Origin: Brenneria izbisi
GTDB taxonomy: Bacteria > Pseudomonadota > Gammaproteobacteria > Enterobacterales > Enterobacteriaceae
Length of the DNA stretch: 64,000 nt
Assembly (NCBI RefSeq): GCF_025840185.1
Contig: NZ_JAMPJU010000011.1
Location: 1-64,000, forward strand
Direction of reading: 5' to 3'
Positions within the stretch are counted from its first letter, which is position 1; every line of letters starts with the position of its first letter. The notes beneath the pieces are model-generated. The model was not told the DNA's origin, made no database searches, and saw nothing but the letters and a program-made list of their open reading frames with translations. The translations under genes and the position numbers were made by a program. Positions 9,182-22,466 of this stretch are shown one piece after another.

Positions 9182-10130
9182 GGCGTTTTTGACTTAACAA
9201 TAAAAGAAGGAAGACAGCAGCGCCGATAACGCCAAGGATCACGCTCACAGGAATTTCAAATGGATAACGAATTACCCGACTGATGATGTCACAGAACAAC
9301 ACCAGACCACCACCTAGCAGACACACCCAGGGAATGGTTTTACGCACATTGTCGCCGAACAACATGCTAATCAGATTAGGCACGATAAGGCCGAGGAAAG
9401 GCAGATTGCCGACCACCACCACCACCACGCCACTGATAACCGCGATAATGGATAATCCCATCAACATCACCTGCCGGTAGTTGAGCCCGACGTTGACAGA
9501 AAATTCTCGTCCCATGCCCGCCACGGTAAAACGATCGGCAACCCAGCAGGCAAGCAGCGTCAGCAGGCCGACCAACCAGAGCAGTTCATAACGTCCTTGC
9601 AGCACACCGGAGAAATCCCCGGCCTCCCAACTGCCCAATGCCTGCAACAGATCAAAATGCATGGCGCCAAAGGTCGTGATCGCGCTAATCACCGCCCCCA
9701 GCATAATGCCCACCAACGGCACAACCAGTGCCGATTTAAGCACTACCCGTCGCAGCAACATCATGAACAGCAAGGTGCCGGCCAGGGCAAACAGGCTGGC
9801 GACGGTCATTTTAAGCAAGATAGACGCACCCGGCGCCAGCACCATGACAGCCAGCAATCCCAGTCCGGCGGACTGCGTTGTTCCCGCCAGGGAGGGCTCA
9901 ACAAAGCGGTTCTGGGTCAGTAATTGCATAATCAGACCGGCCACGCTCATGGCGCTACCGGCCAGAAGCAAGGCCAGAGTACGTGGCACACGGCTGATAA
10001 AGAAAATATCGCGCATTGCCGGGTCGGACCAGAGCGCCTGGAAGTTCATCCGCCCCACGCCGATGAACAGGCTGATGATAACCATACCGACCAGCAAACA
10101 GATGCCAAGCGAAAAATAGAGAGATTTCAT
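9171..10130 (-). CDS. Ferric siderophore ABC transporter, permease (first)
   Basis: Inner-membrane permease of the FecCD/BtuC family, 319 residues, with hydrophobic helices throughout. It carries the conserved GNLPFLGLIVPNLISMLFG segment near residue 240, the equivalent of the coupling region in the partner permease. An AGGATA ribosome binding site precedes the ATG. It lies 20 bases after the lipoprotein gene. Together with the second permease and the ATPase it forms the cytoplasmic-membrane part of a TonB-independent inner step. No outer-membrane receptor gene is present in the window, so the receptor must be encoded elsewhere. Confidence 0.88.
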   Translation of the reverse strand: MKSLYFSLGICLLVGMVIISLFIGVGRMNFQALWSDPAMRDIFFISRVPRTLALLLAGSAMSVAGLIMQLLTQNRFVEPSLAGTTQSAGLGLLAVMVLAPGASILLKMTVASLFALAGTLLFMMLLRRVVLKSALVVPLVGIMLGAVISAITTFGAMHFDLLQALGSWEAGDFSGVLQGRYELLWLVGLLTLLACWVADRFTVAGMGREFSVNVGLNYRQVMLMGLSIIAVISGVVVVVVGNLPFLGLIVPNLISMLFGDNVRKTIPWVCLLGGGLVLFCDIISRVIRYPFEIPVSVILGVIGAAVFLLLLLSQKRHVG

Positions 10131-10150
10131 TATCCTGCCGCGACCTGCCG

Positions 10151-11092
10151 TTATTTTTTATCCAGTGCGTCGTTCACATCACGTATCAGCGCCTGATAAC
10201 TTTGCAAACCACCGGCAATATAAAGTGAAGAGGAATCAAGGTAGATAACGCGGTTGTTCTGCCAGGCGGCCGTTTTATGGATCAGCGGATTATCCAGTAC
10301 CTGTAATGCCGACTCGCTGCCGGTACGACCAATCGCGCTGTCGCGATCCAGTACGAATAACCACTCAGGATTGACGCTCAGCAGGAACTCCGACGTCACC
10401 ACATTGCCGTGACGTCCGGCCTCAGGAAACTCGGTTGCGGGTTTAAATCCCAACTCATCGAAAACAAAGCCGAAACGGGATTTCGGGCCATAGGCGGACA
10501 TTTTTCCGCCTGTCACCATCAGCACCAGCGCACTGCCTGCGTTAGCGGCTTTTTCACGAGTCTGGCCGATATTCTGCTTGAAGTCCGCCAATTGTTTTTT
10601 GGCTTCCTCTTCTTTGCCAAAAATGGTTCCCAATTGTTCGATACGCTGGGAAAAGCTGGTCATAAACTGACTTTCATCAACATCCATGGAAATGGTCGGC
10701 GCGATAGCGCTCAATTTATCGTAAGCATCGCGGGTACGTCCGCCAGCGATAATCAGATCAGGCTTGGCGCTGCTGATTGCCTCGTAATTCGGTTCGAATA
10801 ACGTACCGACGTCAAAGTAATCATCACTGCTATATTTGGCAAGAAATGGAGGTAAACGCGTACCGCTCTTCGGTACGCCAGCAATATTCACGTTCAGCGC
10901 ATCCAACGTATCCAGAACAGCCGGATCGAAAACAATAACTTTCTCAGGCTGTTGCGGCACCTGCGTCGTTCCCTGAGCATGCTCAATAGCGATCGTTTGC
11001 GTCCCTTCACCGGGTGCGGAAGTCTGATCGCACCCAGCCAGCGCCAATATCGACGCTAATAATGTTGTTTTCACCGCAATCGCTACGTTCAC
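10151..11092 (-). CDS. Ferric siderophore-binding lipoprotein (periplasmic)
   Basis: Substrate-binding protein of the type III (FhuD/CeuE/VctP-like) class that delivers a ferric siderophore to the permeases. The start is taken as the GTG at 11092: an AGGAG lies 7 bases upstream and the product then opens with a proper lipoprotein signal (VNVAIAVKTTLLASILALAGC). This places the lipidated cysteine near residue 21. The open frame extends to an ATG at 11143, but that would put a charged, Gln-rich segment ahead of the signal. The mature domain has the family's KPDLIIAGGRTRDAYDKLSAIAPT segment. It is the first gene of the operon, just downstream of a Fur-like site. Confidence 0.88.
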   Translation of the reverse strand: MNVAIAVKTTLLASILALAGCDQTSAPGEGTQTIAIEHAQGTTQVPQQPEKVIVFDPAVLDTLDALNVNIAGVPKSGTRLPPFLAKYSSDDYFDVGTLFEPNYEAISSAKPDLIIAGGRTRDAYDKLSAIAPTISMDVDESQFMTSFSQRIEQLGTIFGKEEEAKKQLADFKQNIGQTREKAANAGSALVLMVTGGKMSAYGPKSRFGFVFDELGFKPATEFPEAGRHGNVVTSEFLLSVNPEWLFVLDRDSAIGRTGSESALQVLDNPLIHKTAAWQNNRVIYLDSSSLYIAGGLQSYQALIRDVNDALDKK

Positions 11093-11148
11093 GCGCTCAC
11101 TCCTCTGCTGTTGCTGCGTTTTGCCTGAGACGGTCTCAAGCAATAAAG

Positions 11149-11170
11149 AATTTCATTATCATTCGCATTA
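11149..11170 (-). promoter_or_regulatory. Probable Fur box upstream of the siderophore operon
   Basis: The minus strand reads TAATGCGAATGATAATGAAA here. That gives a run of NATWAT-like hexamers close to the Fur consensus GATAATGATAATCATTATC. It lies about 60 bases upstream of the lipoprotein start codon, where a promoter would be expected, and iron repression suits a siderophore importer. Confidence 0.6.
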
Positions 11171-11332
11171 AGAGGGAAAAGTGTAACCGAATGTGAGTGC
11201 GTATGACTAGCAATTAAAAAAGAGGGAAAGTGTGCTACATCAGGAAAGTGCGCTTGAGCGCGTTATTCAGTGTTATCCTTAGTGCCTGTTATCCGTTTCC
11301 GCCTGAGAGCGATCATTTAATCACACGTAAAT

Positions 11333-12760
11333 ATGGCCGATAAAACGCAACCCACATTTTTCATTCATGACTATGAGACGTTCGGCAAACATCCGGCGCG
11401 CGATCGTCCCGCGCAATTTGCCGGCGTCCGTACTGATATGGATTTCAATATCATCGATGAACCCCTGGTTATTTATTGCAAACCGACCGATGACTACCTG
11501 CCAGACCCCGAAGCGGTGATGATTACCGGGATAACGCCCCAGTTGGCCATTTCCAAAGGCATGAATGAAGCCGAGTTTGCGCGCCATATTCACGATGCTT
11601 TCAGTGTGCCTGGCACCTGTATCATGGGATACAACAATATCCGGTTTGATGATGAAGTCAGCCGCAATATATTTTATCGCAATTTCTATGATCCCTATGC
11701 CTACAGTTGGCAAAACGGCAATTCTCGCTGGGATTTATTGGATGCGTTGCGCGCCTGCTATGCGCTGCGTCCAGAAGGCATTGTCTGGCCTAAAAATGAT
11801 GAAGGGTTGCCCAGCTTCAAACTGGAGCATCTGACCGCCGCCAACGGCGTCGCGCATGAACATGCCCACGACGCGATGTCCGATGTCTACGCCACTATCG
11901 CCATGGCAAAACGGCTAAAACAAGCGCAACCCAAACTGTTTGATTATCTGTTCCAGTTACGCAATAAGAACAAAGTCAGCCAGCTTATCGATATACCGCA
12001 AATGAAGCCGCTGGTGCATGTTTCCGGTATGTTCGGCGCGGTAAGAGGCAACACCAGTTGGGTGGCGCCGCTCGCCTGGCACCCGGACAACCGTAACGCG
12101 GTGATTATGTGCGATCTGGCTGGTGATATGACGCCGCTGCTTACGCTGGATGCCGATGCATTGCGTGAACGCCTGTATACGCCTCGCGATCGGTTAACGC
12201 CCGACCAAAGCCCGGTGCCGCTCAAACTGGTGCATATCAATAAATGCCCGGTGCTAGCACCGGCCAGCGCCCTGCGACCAGACGATGCGGCGCGGCTGGG
12301 CATTGATCGCCAGCGCAGTCTGGACAACCTGGCGTTGCTGCGTCAGAACTCGCAGGTCAGAGAAAAAGCCGTCGAACTGTTTGCTCAATCCTCGCCGTTC
12401 CCTGCGGTCAGCGACGTTGACCTCAGGTTATACGATGGGTTTTTCGGCGATGCCGATCGTATGTCCATGAAGATTATTCTGGAAACGGCGCCGCAGAATC
12501 TCCCGGCATTGGATCTCAAGTTTGTCGATGATCGTCTGGAACCGCTATTGTTTCGCTATCGGGCGCGCAATTTTCCCCAAACGCTGGATGATGGTGAACA
12601 ACAGCGCTGGTTACAGCATCGGCGATCCGTGTTTACTGCTGAATGTTTACAGGAATACATTGCGCAACTGGAGGCGCTTTATCAACGTTATGAAGGTGAT
12701 AATACCAAAACAGCCTTGATCAAGACCCTCTTTACCTATGCGCAGACATTGACCAGCTAA
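11333..12760 (+). CDS. sbcB: Exodeoxyribonuclease I
   Basis: Processive 3'-5' exonuclease on single-stranded DNA that acts in recombination and mismatch repair. The 475-residue product matches E. coli ExoI in length. The DEDDh-type nuclease site is visible: HDYETFG at 12-18 (D13, E15 as metal ligands) and the HAHDAMSDVYAT motif near residue 180. The SH3-like and helical C-terminal parts follow. It is transcribed alone, divergent from the siderophore operon and convergent with the ycgR-like gene. In E. coli it also lies between yeeX and the his operon. Confidence 0.97.
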   Translation: MADKTQPTFFIHDYETFGKHPARDRPAQFAGVRTDMDFNIIDEPLVIYCKPTDDYLPDPEAVMITGITPQLAISKGMNEAEFARHIHDAFSVPGTCIMGYNNIRFDDEVSRNIFYRNFYDPYAYSWQNGNSRWDLLDALRACYALRPEGIVWPKNDEGLPSFKLEHLTAANGVAHEHAHDAMSDVYATIAMAKRLKQAQPKLFDYLFQLRNKNKVSQLIDIPQMKPLVHVSGMFGAVRGNTSWVAPLAWHPDNRNAVIMCDLAGDMTPLLTLDADALRERLYTPRDRLTPDQSPVPLKLVHINKCPVLAPASALRPDDAARLGIDRQRSLDNLALLRQNSQVREKAVELFAQSSPFPAVSDVDLRLYDGFFGDADRMSMKIILETAPQNLPALDLKFVDDRLEPLLFRYRARNFPQTLDDGEQQRWLQHRRSVFTAECLQEYIAQLEALYQRYEGDNTKTALIKTLFTYAQTLTS

Positions 12761-12771
12761 CTCCCCGCCAT

Positions 12772-12802
12772 AAAAAAGCGGAGAATGATGCTCCGCTTTT
12801 TT
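12772..12802. terminator. Bidirectional terminator between sbcB and ycgR-like gene
   Basis: A perfect 12-bp inverted repeat, AAAAAAGCGGAG and CTCCGCTTTTTT, around an AATGATG loop. It gives a GC stem with a T run on either strand and lies just after sbcB, facing the convergent gene. Confidence 0.9.
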
Positions 12803-12860
12803 ATTTCTGCACAATGATTTTGCTGTTGAGAGTCTATGCCGTAAAGGTCGCGGCTAAAAA

Positions 12861-13616
12861 TCACATTTCCTGAAACTTTCTTTTTTTCTCATTCTGCAAT
12901 CTTTCGAGCTCAAAAATGACCTGCTGCAAATCACGCTCTTGTGCGGCGGACAAGGCAGGAAATTTAAAGCTGAGACGCTGAGTCAGTTTGATTTCGCCTT
13001 TGTTATCGACAACTTTCACCGCCGACTGGCTGATAAACTGTAAATCAACACAGAAGAAACCATATTCGTCGAGATCCATTTCAACCTGCTCGATAATATC
13101 GCCCGGCGTCAACAACTCCGATGTATCCCGGTCGGTATATAAACTTAGTCCACCCAGAGACAGATCTTTGATCGTGAATTGAAAATTGCTTTCATCCGGC
13201 AATTCCCCGCGACATGTCAACGGCGGCCACAATGGGGTATTGATGCGAAAATAGGTTCTGCGTTGAATCAGATAAAGTTGCTCAGGAATGGATGCCGTAA
13301 ACGCCGGTAATCCCTGAAAATCGATAGTGCGACCAATTTCCGCCTGAAACTCGACCTTGGCACCGGCGGGTTCGGCGACAAACGACAACAAACCGGCATA
13401 CAATGCCCGACTGTTCTCATGCTCTACCCCGCCCAGGTCAAAAACGAAAATATCGCTATCGACCATGACATCAAGAATTTTACTGATGAACTGACCATGA
13501 TCATGATGAACCATTACGGTCGTTTCATTCTTCTTCAACTCACGCAGCGTTGCACAGATAGCCAGTTTATTGCGTTTAACAAACTGCTCTTTTAGGTTTT
13601 CATCCACCGTTCTCAT
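12861..13616 (-). CDS. ycgR: YcgR-like PilZ-domain c-di-GMP-binding flagellar brake protein
   Basis: Two-domain protein of the YcgR family, which binds cyclic di-GMP and slows the flagellar motor in E. coli. The N-terminal YcgR domain covers about 1-110. The PilZ domain follows with both c-di-GMP motifs intact: RxxxR in QRRTYFRI (about 118-125) and D-S-x-x-G in KDLSLGGLS (about 145-153). The start is uncertain. ATG 13616 gives about 251 residues, near the E. coli 244; a GTG at 13607, with a G-rich stretch at better spacing, is an alternative, and the open frame reaches 13691. No flagellar genes are nearby. In E. coli ycgR is at a different locus, so its place beside sbcB is notable. Confidence 0.82.
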   Translation of the reverse strand: MRTVDENLKEQFVKRNKLAICATLRELKKNETTVMVHHDHGQFISKILDVMVDSDIFVFDLGGVEHENSRALYAGLLSFVAEPAGAKVEFQAEIGRTIDFQGLPAFTASIPEQLYLIQRRTYFRINTPLWPPLTCRGELPDESNFQFTIKDLSLGGLSLYTDRDTSELLTPGDIIEQVEMDLDEYGFFCVDLQFISQSAVKVVDNKGEIKLTQRLSFKFPALSAAQERDLQQVIFELERLQNEKKRKFQEM

Positions 13617-13760
13617 CCCCACCATCAATGGTTTTATTGCCGCATATTTTATGAAGCACATGATACAAATCGGTTTAAACGCTATCGACACATCTTGCTT
13701 GCAACTTTAGAAGAATTAAGCGGAAATGCATTAAAGGGTCGAATAGTCAGTGCTGTCTGA

Positions 13761-14588
13761 TTAATTCAGCGGCATCGTCATCGGATCGGGATATTGATAT
13801 TCAAACCCAAGTTCATGACAAATACGCTGTCCGTCCACCAGGCGTCCCGGCGTATCATCGCTTTCCGTTACAAACTGCGGCGGCGCCAGATTAAGTTTGC
13901 GAGCCTGATCGGGATAATAATCCTGTCTGGCGGGGTGTTCCGGCGCACAAAGGTTATACAGATGTCCGCCGTGCGGCCGTTTCAGCAGCAGTTGAATAGC
14001 CGACATCACATCTTCCTGATGCACCAGATTCACACCATGAGCGCCATCGCGTAATGCCGTTTTCCCCGCCAGAAAACGCCCCGGATGCCGCTCACCACCA
14101 ACCAATCCCGCCAAACGCAGAATATCAACGGTAGTATCCGGCAGATGCTGCAACCATTGCTCAAGCGATACCAACACTTTCCCCGCGCTGGTGACCGGGT
14201 TTAATGGTGAGTTTTCTTTCACCATTCCCTCGCTGCCGCCATAAACGGATGTTGAACTGGTGAAAATAATACGCGGAACATGGAAAACGCGCGCGGTATT
14301 GACCAGTTGCTGCACCGCCTGCGCATAACCTTCTCCGCTTTGCGCCGTGCGGCTGACGGGCAGCGTGATAATGAGCACGTCCGCCTGCAATAAGGCGTTG
14401 AGTTCATCGGTATTGCATTGCAATTCGGGGGTAAGTTTGAGCAGATAACATTCGATACCGCTCATCCGAGCCGCTTCCACGCCATCAATCGTCGTTTTAC
14501 TACCGACAACCTGATAGCCCTGCCCATTCAGCGCCAACGCCAGCGGCATTCCCAACCACCCCAATCCGATAATCGCCACTTTTTTCAT
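13761..14588 (-). CDS. yeeZ: NAD(P)-binding epimerase-like protein YeeZ
   Basis: A 275-residue Rossmann-fold protein of the extended short-chain dehydrogenase family. It starts MKKVAIIGLGWLGMPLA, the dinucleotide-binding glycine motif, and contains TSSTSVYGG (about 115-123), typical of sugar-nucleotide epimerase-like proteins. The start at 14588 matches E. coli YeeZ (274 residues) and has a GGAG seven bases upstream; the open frame continues to 14654. It is divergent from the his operon, as in E. coli. The substrate is unknown. Confidence 0.92.
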   Translation of the reverse strand: MKKVAIIGLGWLGMPLALALNGQGYQVVGSKTTIDGVEAARMSGIECYLLKLTPELQCNTDELNALLQADVLIITLPVSRTAQSGEGYAQAVQQLVNTARVFHVPRIIFTSSTSVYGGSEGMVKENSPLNPVTSAGKVLVSLEQWLQHLPDTTVDILRLAGLVGGERHPGRFLAGKTALRDGAHGVNLVHQEDVMSAIQLLLKRPHGGHLYNLCAPEHPARQDYYPDQARKLNLAPPQFVTESDDTPGRLVDGQRICHELGFEYQYPDPMTMPLN

Positions 14589-14748
14589 TGTCCGCTCCAC
14601 CTCGACCTTCATCTCGCCATCCTGCGCGGTAACAACCTCAATCCCACGCTTCACGCCGCATTCAATAAAAAAGAGTTGCGCGCAGGCCGGTACATGGTTT
14701 AGGTTATTCGGCAGGTAGTTTTACTTCAGTATAACCAAGAGACATTTT

Positions 14749-14796
14749 ATGACACGCGTTCTGTTTAATCACCATCATCACCATCATCCTGACTAG
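14749..14796 (+). CDS. hisL: his operon leader peptide
   Basis: A 15-codon reading frame giving MTRVLFNHHHHHHPD. Six consecutive histidine codons make ribosome progress depend on charged tRNA-His. The E. coli leader has seven histidines, with nearly the same ends. A purine-rich AAGAGA lies just upstream. Ribosome stalling in the His run would favour the antiterminator and prevent formation of the terminator at 14858-14890, coupling transcription of the his genes to histidine supply. Confidence 0.95.
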   Translation: MTRVLFNHHHHHHPD

Positions 14797-14857
14797 TCTT
14801 TCAGGCGGTTGGTGCTGGAAGACATTCAGATCTTCCAGTGGCGCAGAACGCAAAGAA

Positions 14858-14890
14858 AGCCCTCGGAAGATCACTTCCGAGGGCTTTTTT
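14858..14890 (+). terminator. his attenuator terminator
   Basis: A perfect 12-bp stem (AGCCCTCGGAAG and CTTCCGAGGGCT) with an ATCA loop and a run of T. It lies between hisL and hisG. An upstream segment near 14829-14836 (GATCTTCCAG) can pair with its left arm and could form the antiterminator. This is the classic his attenuation layout. Confidence 0.93.
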
Positions 14891-14947
14891 ATTACTGGCC
14901 CATATATTTGAAAATAGTACTTAATTTGACAGGTTAATGAGGTTTCC

Positions 14948-15847
14948 ATGCTGGATAAAACACGTTTACGGATAGCAATGCAAAAGTCAGGTCGTTTAAG
15001 TGATGATTCACGCGAACTGTTGGCTCGTTGTGGTATTAAAATCAATTTACATCAACAACGTCTTATCGCTTTTGCTGAAAATATGCCGATCGATATTCTG
15101 CGCGTCCGCGATGATGATATTCCCGGTCTGGTTATGGATGGTGTAGTCGATTTGGGAATTATCGGCGAAAACGTCCTGGAAGAAGAACTACTCAACCGCC
15201 GCGCTCAGGGCGAAGATCCGCGCTACTTTACTCTGCGACGTCTGGATTTCGGCGCTTGCCGTTTGTCTCTGGCGATGGCGCTGGACGAAGAGTACACCGG
15301 ACCGCAATGTCTGCAAAACAAACGCATCGCCACGTCGTACCCTCACCTGCTCAAACAATATCTCGATCGTCAATCCGTCAATTTCAAATCCTGCCTGTTG
15401 AATGGTTCGGTTGAAGTGGCGCCACGCGCCGGATTAGCGGATGCCATTTGCGATCTGGTTTCCACGGGCGCCACACTGGAAGCCAATGGCCTGCGCGAAG
15501 TCGAGGTTATCTATCGTTCCAAAGCCTGCCTGATCCAGCGTGATGGCGAAATGCCCGCCGATAAACAGGAATTGATCGATAAATTGCTGACGCGGATGCA
15601 GGGCGTTATTCAGGCGCGTGAATCAAAATATATTATGTTGCACGCGCCCAGCGAACGTCTGGAAGAAGTCATTGCATTATTGCCGGGCGCCGAACGCCCA
15701 ACCTTGCTGCCGCTGGCTGGCGATCAAAGCCGCGTCGCCATGCATATGGTCAGCAGCGAAACCCTGTTCTGGGAAACCATGGAAAAACTCAAATCGCTTG
15801 GCGCCAGTTCCATTCTGGTATTGCCAATTGAAAAAATGATGGAGTGA
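14948..15847 (+). CDS. hisG: ATP phosphoribosyltransferase (long form)
   Basis: First and committed enzyme of histidine biosynthesis, joining ATP and PRPP to give phosphoribosyl-ATP; feedback inhibited by histidine. At 299 residues it is the long, hexameric HisG type that carries the C-terminal ACT-like regulatory domain. The PRPP-binding segment [14 protein letters not shown] (about 176-189) is present. The ATG at 14948 has GAGG close upstream. It is the first structural gene after the attenuator; its stop overlaps or abuts the hisD start region. Confidence 0.97.
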   Translation: MLDKTRLRIAMQKSGRLSDDSRELLARCGIKINLHQQRLIAFAENMPIDILRVRDDDIPGLVMDGVVDLGIIGENVLEEELLNRRAQGEDPRYFTLRRLDFGACRLSLAMALDEEYTGPQCLQNKRIATSYPHLLKQYLDRQSVNFKSCLLNGSVEVAPRAGLADAICDLVSTGATLEANGLREVEVIYRSKACLIQRDGEMPADKQELIDKLLTRMQGVIQARESKYIMLHAPSERLEEVIALLPGAERPTLLPLAGDQSRVAMHMVSSETLFWETMEKLKSLGASSILVLPIEKMME

Positions 15848-15852
15848 TGTCG

Positions 15853-18257
<2,405 letters not shown>

Positions 18258-18272
18258 TCTTAAGGAGCCAAT

Positions 18273-19340
18273 GTGGGCCAGAAATATCTCTTTATCGACC
18301 GTGACGGAACCTTGATTGCAGAACCGCCTGAGGATTTTCAGGTTGACCGACTGGATAAATTGGCGTTGGAGCCGGATGTCATTCCATCGCTGCTGGCGTT
18401 GCAGAAAGCAGGCTATAAGCTGGTGATGATCACCAATCAGGATGGACTAGGAACCGCGAGTTTCCCGCAGGAAACGTTCGATCCGCCGCACAATCTCATG
18501 ATGCAGATCCTGGCGTCTCAAGGGATTCGCTTCGGCGAGATCCTGATTTGCCCCCACCTGCCAGCGGACAATTGCGCCTGCCGTAAACCCAAAACCGCGT
18601 TGGTGACGGCCTATCTGCAAGATGGCGTGCTGGATCGGGCGCATAGCTATGTCATTGGGGATCGCGAAACCGACCTGCAACTGGCGCAAAACATGGGCAT
18701 CAGCGGATTACGTTATCAACGTGAAACGCTTAACTGGGCGGAAATCGCCCGCCAACTGACCAAACGTAATCGTCATGCGCATGTCAATCGCGTGACGCGT
18801 GAAACCGCTATTGACGTTAATGTCTGGCTGGATCAGGAAGGCAATAGCAAAATCAATACCGGTGTCGGCTTCTTCGACCACATGCTGGATCAAATCGCCA
18901 CCCACGGCGGTTTCCGTATGCAAATCGAAGTCAAAGGCGATCTGTATATTGATGATCACCACACAGTGGAAGATACCGGACTGGCGCTGGGTGAAGCGCT
19001 GAACAAGGCGCTGGGCGACAAACGCGGGATTGGCCGTTTTGGTTTCGTACTGCCGATGGATGAATGCCTGGCGCGCTGTGCGCTGGATATCTCCGGGCGT
19101 CCGCATCTGGAATATAAAGCCGAGTTCAGCTACCAGCGCGTGGGAGATTTGAGCACGGAAATGGTGGAACACTTCTTCCGCTCGCTGTCTTACGCCATGG
19201 CCTGTACCCTGCACCTGAAAACCAAAGGCCGTAACGATCATCACCGGGTGGAAAGTCTGTTCAAAGTGTTTGGCCGTGCGCTGCGCCAGGCCATTCGGGT
19301 CGAAGGCGATACGTTGCCGAGTTCTAAAGGGGTGCTGTAA
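18273..19340 (+). CDS. hisB: Bifunctional imidazoleglycerol-phosphate dehydratase / histidinol-phosphatase
   Basis: Fused enzyme of enterobacteria. The N-terminal HAD-type histidinol-phosphate phosphatase shows DRDGT near residue 9-13 and a zinc loop [11 protein letters not shown] near 93-103. The C-terminal IGP dehydratase (from about residue 167) shows the metal-binding [10 protein letters not shown] and NDHHRVE motifs. The start is a GTG at 18273, 7 bases after AAGGAG; the ATG two bases earlier is out of frame. The 355-residue length is the same as E. coli. The stop overlaps the hisH start by one base. Confidence 0.97.
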   Translation: MGQKYLFIDRDGTLIAEPPEDFQVDRLDKLALEPDVIPSLLALQKAGYKLVMITNQDGLGTASFPQETFDPPHNLMMQILASQGIRFGEILICPHLPADNCACRKPKTALVTAYLQDGVLDRAHSYVIGDRETDLQLAQNMGISGLRYQRETLNWAEIARQLTKRNRHAHVNRVTRETAIDVNVWLDQEGNSKINTGVGFFDHMLDQIATHGGFRMQIEVKGDLYIDDHHTVEDTGLALGEALNKALGDKRGIGRFGFVLPMDECLARCALDISGRPHLEYKAEFSYQRVGDLSTEMVEHFFRSLSYAMACTLHLKTKGRNDHHRVESLFKVFGRALRQAIRVEGDTLPSSKGVL

Positions 19341-19930
19341 TGAAGGTCGTCATTCTGGATACCGGTTGTGCCAACCTCTCTTCCGTAACCTATGCCGTAC
19401 AACGACTTGGCTACGATCCGGTGGTCAGCCTCAAAGCCGAGATCGTGCTACAGGCGGATAAACTGTTTCTCCCTGGCGTCGGCACCGCGCAGGCGGCGAT
19501 GGATCAGTTGCGGGAACGTAATCTGATCGATCTTATCAAAACCTGTACTCAACCGGTGCTCGGTATTTGTCTGGGAATGCAATTGCTCGGTTCGTCCAGC
19601 GATGAAAGCGGTGGGATTGAGACGCTGGGCATTGTTGACGAACCGGTAAAACGTATGCTCGATCATGGGCTGCCGCTGCCCCATACGGGCTGGAATCAGG
19701 TGACGCCGCAGGCGGGCCACCGTTTATTCCGCGATATTGATGACGGCGCCTATTTCTATTTCGTGCATGGCTACGCCATGCCGGTGTGCGCCAATACTAT
19801 CGCGCAGACCAACTACGGCGAAACATTCACCGCCGCCGTGGAAAAGGATAATTTCTTTGGCGTCCAGTTCCACCCTGAGCGTTCCGGTGCCGCTGGCGCG
19901 CAGTTGCTGAAAAACTTTCTGGAGATGTAG
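19340..19930 (+). CDS. hisH: Imidazole glycerol phosphate synthase, glutaminase subunit
   Basis: Class I glutamine amidotransferase that supplies ammonia to HisF through a channel. The catalytic cysteine is in [11 protein letters not shown] (around residue 77), and the His-Glu pair is in VQFHPERSG (around 178-180). The 196 residues match the family. It lies between hisB (1-base overlap) and hisA (6-base gap). Confidence 0.97.
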   Translation: MKVVILDTGCANLSSVTYAVQRLGYDPVVSLKAEIVLQADKLFLPGVGTAQAAMDQLRERNLIDLIKTCTQPVLGICLGMQLLGSSSDESGGIETLGIVDEPVKRMLDHGLPLPHTGWNQVTPQAGHRLFRDIDDGAYFYFVHGYAMPVCANTIAQTNYGETFTAAVEKDNFFGVQFHPERSGAAGAQLLKNFLEM

Positions 19931-21425
<1,495 letters not shown>

Positions 21426-21432
<7 letters not shown>

Positions 21433-22061
21433 GTGCAGAACCTATGTTAAATGAGCAACAAAGAAGCCAACTCGATTGGGGAAAAACGGATGGCATGTTG
21501 CCTGTCGTTGTACAGCATGCAGTTTCCGGTGAAGTCTTGATGCTGGGCTACATGAATCAGGACGCGCTGAAAGCGACTGAAGAAAGCGGCAAAGTGACAT
21601 TTTTTTCACGCACCAAACAACGGCTATGGACCAAAGGCGAATCTTCCGGCAATTTTCTGAACGTGGTTTCCATCACGCCCGATTGCGATAACGATACCTT
21701 GCTGGTTCTGGCGAATCCCATCGGGCCGACCTGTCATCTGGGCAGCAGTAGCTGTTTTTCACCTGCCGCCAGCGACTGGACATTCCTCTATCACTTAGAG
21801 CAGTTACTTGCCGAGCGCAAGCATGCGGACCCAACCAGTTCTTACACCGCCCATTTATATGCCAGCGGCACCAAACGCATTGCGCAGAAAGTAGGCGAGG
21901 AAGGTCTGGAAACCGCGCTGGCCGCGGCCGTGCATGATCGCGACGAGTTAACCAATGAAGCCGCCGACCTGATGTACCATCTGTTGGTGTTGTTGCAGGA
22001 TCAAAACCTGGACCTGGCAACCATCATCAACTGTCTGAAAGCGCGTCATAGCAATAAGTAA
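21426..22061 (+). CDS. hisI: Bifunctional phosphoribosyl-AMP cyclohydrolase / phosphoribosyl-ATP pyrophosphatase
   Basis: Fused HisIE enzyme for steps 2 and 3 of the pathway. The N-terminal cyclohydrolase has [16 protein letters not shown] and the metal/cysteine region [20 protein letters not shown]. The C-terminal pyrophosphatase, from about residue 115, has the EExxE-type helix [14 protein letters not shown]. The GTG at 21426 has GGAGA at good spacing and adds six residues ahead of the E. coli-equivalent start, ATG 21444. Either could be used. It is the last gene of the operon, followed by a strong terminator. Confidence 0.95.
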
Positions 22062-22081
22062 TCCTGCCGCACACAAACAAC

Positions 22082-22105
22082 AAAGGCACCCGAAGGTGCC
22101 TTTTT
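22082..22105. terminator. Bidirectional terminator between hisI and ihfB
   Basis: A perfect stem AAAGGCACC and GGTGCCTTT with a CGAA loop and a T run on the plus strand. The minus strand also ends in T-rich sequence. It sits between the convergent hisI and ihfB and is also the right edge of the his-region block. Confidence 0.92.
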
Positions 22106-22126
22106 ACGTAACGCGGCGATGCGGTA

Positions 22127-22411
22127 TTAACCGTATATATTGGCGCGATCGCGCAGTTCCTTGCCAGGCTTGAAGTGAGGGACGTATTTACCTTCCAACT
22201 CAACTTTTTCACCCGTCTTGGGATTACGACCAACACGCGGAGCACGGTAGTGAAGTGAAAAACTGCCGAACCCACGGATCTCAATCCGATCACCTTCAGC
22301 CAATGTCGTGGCCATCTGTTCGAGCATCTCTTTAACTGCATCCTCAACCACTTTGGCTGGGATATGAGATTGCTGTCCAGCAAGTCTTTCAATAAGTTCA
22401 GACTTGGTCAT
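22127..22411 (-). CDS. ihfB: Integration host factor subunit beta
   Basis: DNA-bending nucleoid protein that works as a heterodimer with IhfA in transcription, recombination and replication. The 94-residue product is nearly identical to E. coli IHF-beta, with the beta-arm segment [20 protein letters not shown]. The start at 22411 ([10 protein letters not shown]), preceded by GGAGGA, is chosen; the open frame extends to 22444. It follows rpsA in the same direction after a hairpin, as in E. coli. In E. coli the next gene is comEC, but here the his operon intervenes. Confidence 0.97.
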   Translation of the reverse strand: MTKSELIERLAGQQSHIPAKVVEDAVKEMLEQMATTLAEGDRIEIRGFGSFSLHYRAPRVGRNPKTGEKVELEGKYVPHFKPGKELRDRANIYG

Positions 22412-22466
22412 AGTTCCTCCAAGTACATGGTTATAAATAACCATAATAACTTACTACCGTTCCAAG

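Noticed and set aside
14767-14790. Run of histidine codons that could look like an artificial His tag
   Set aside because: It is the natural his operon leader, followed by the attenuator and hisG.
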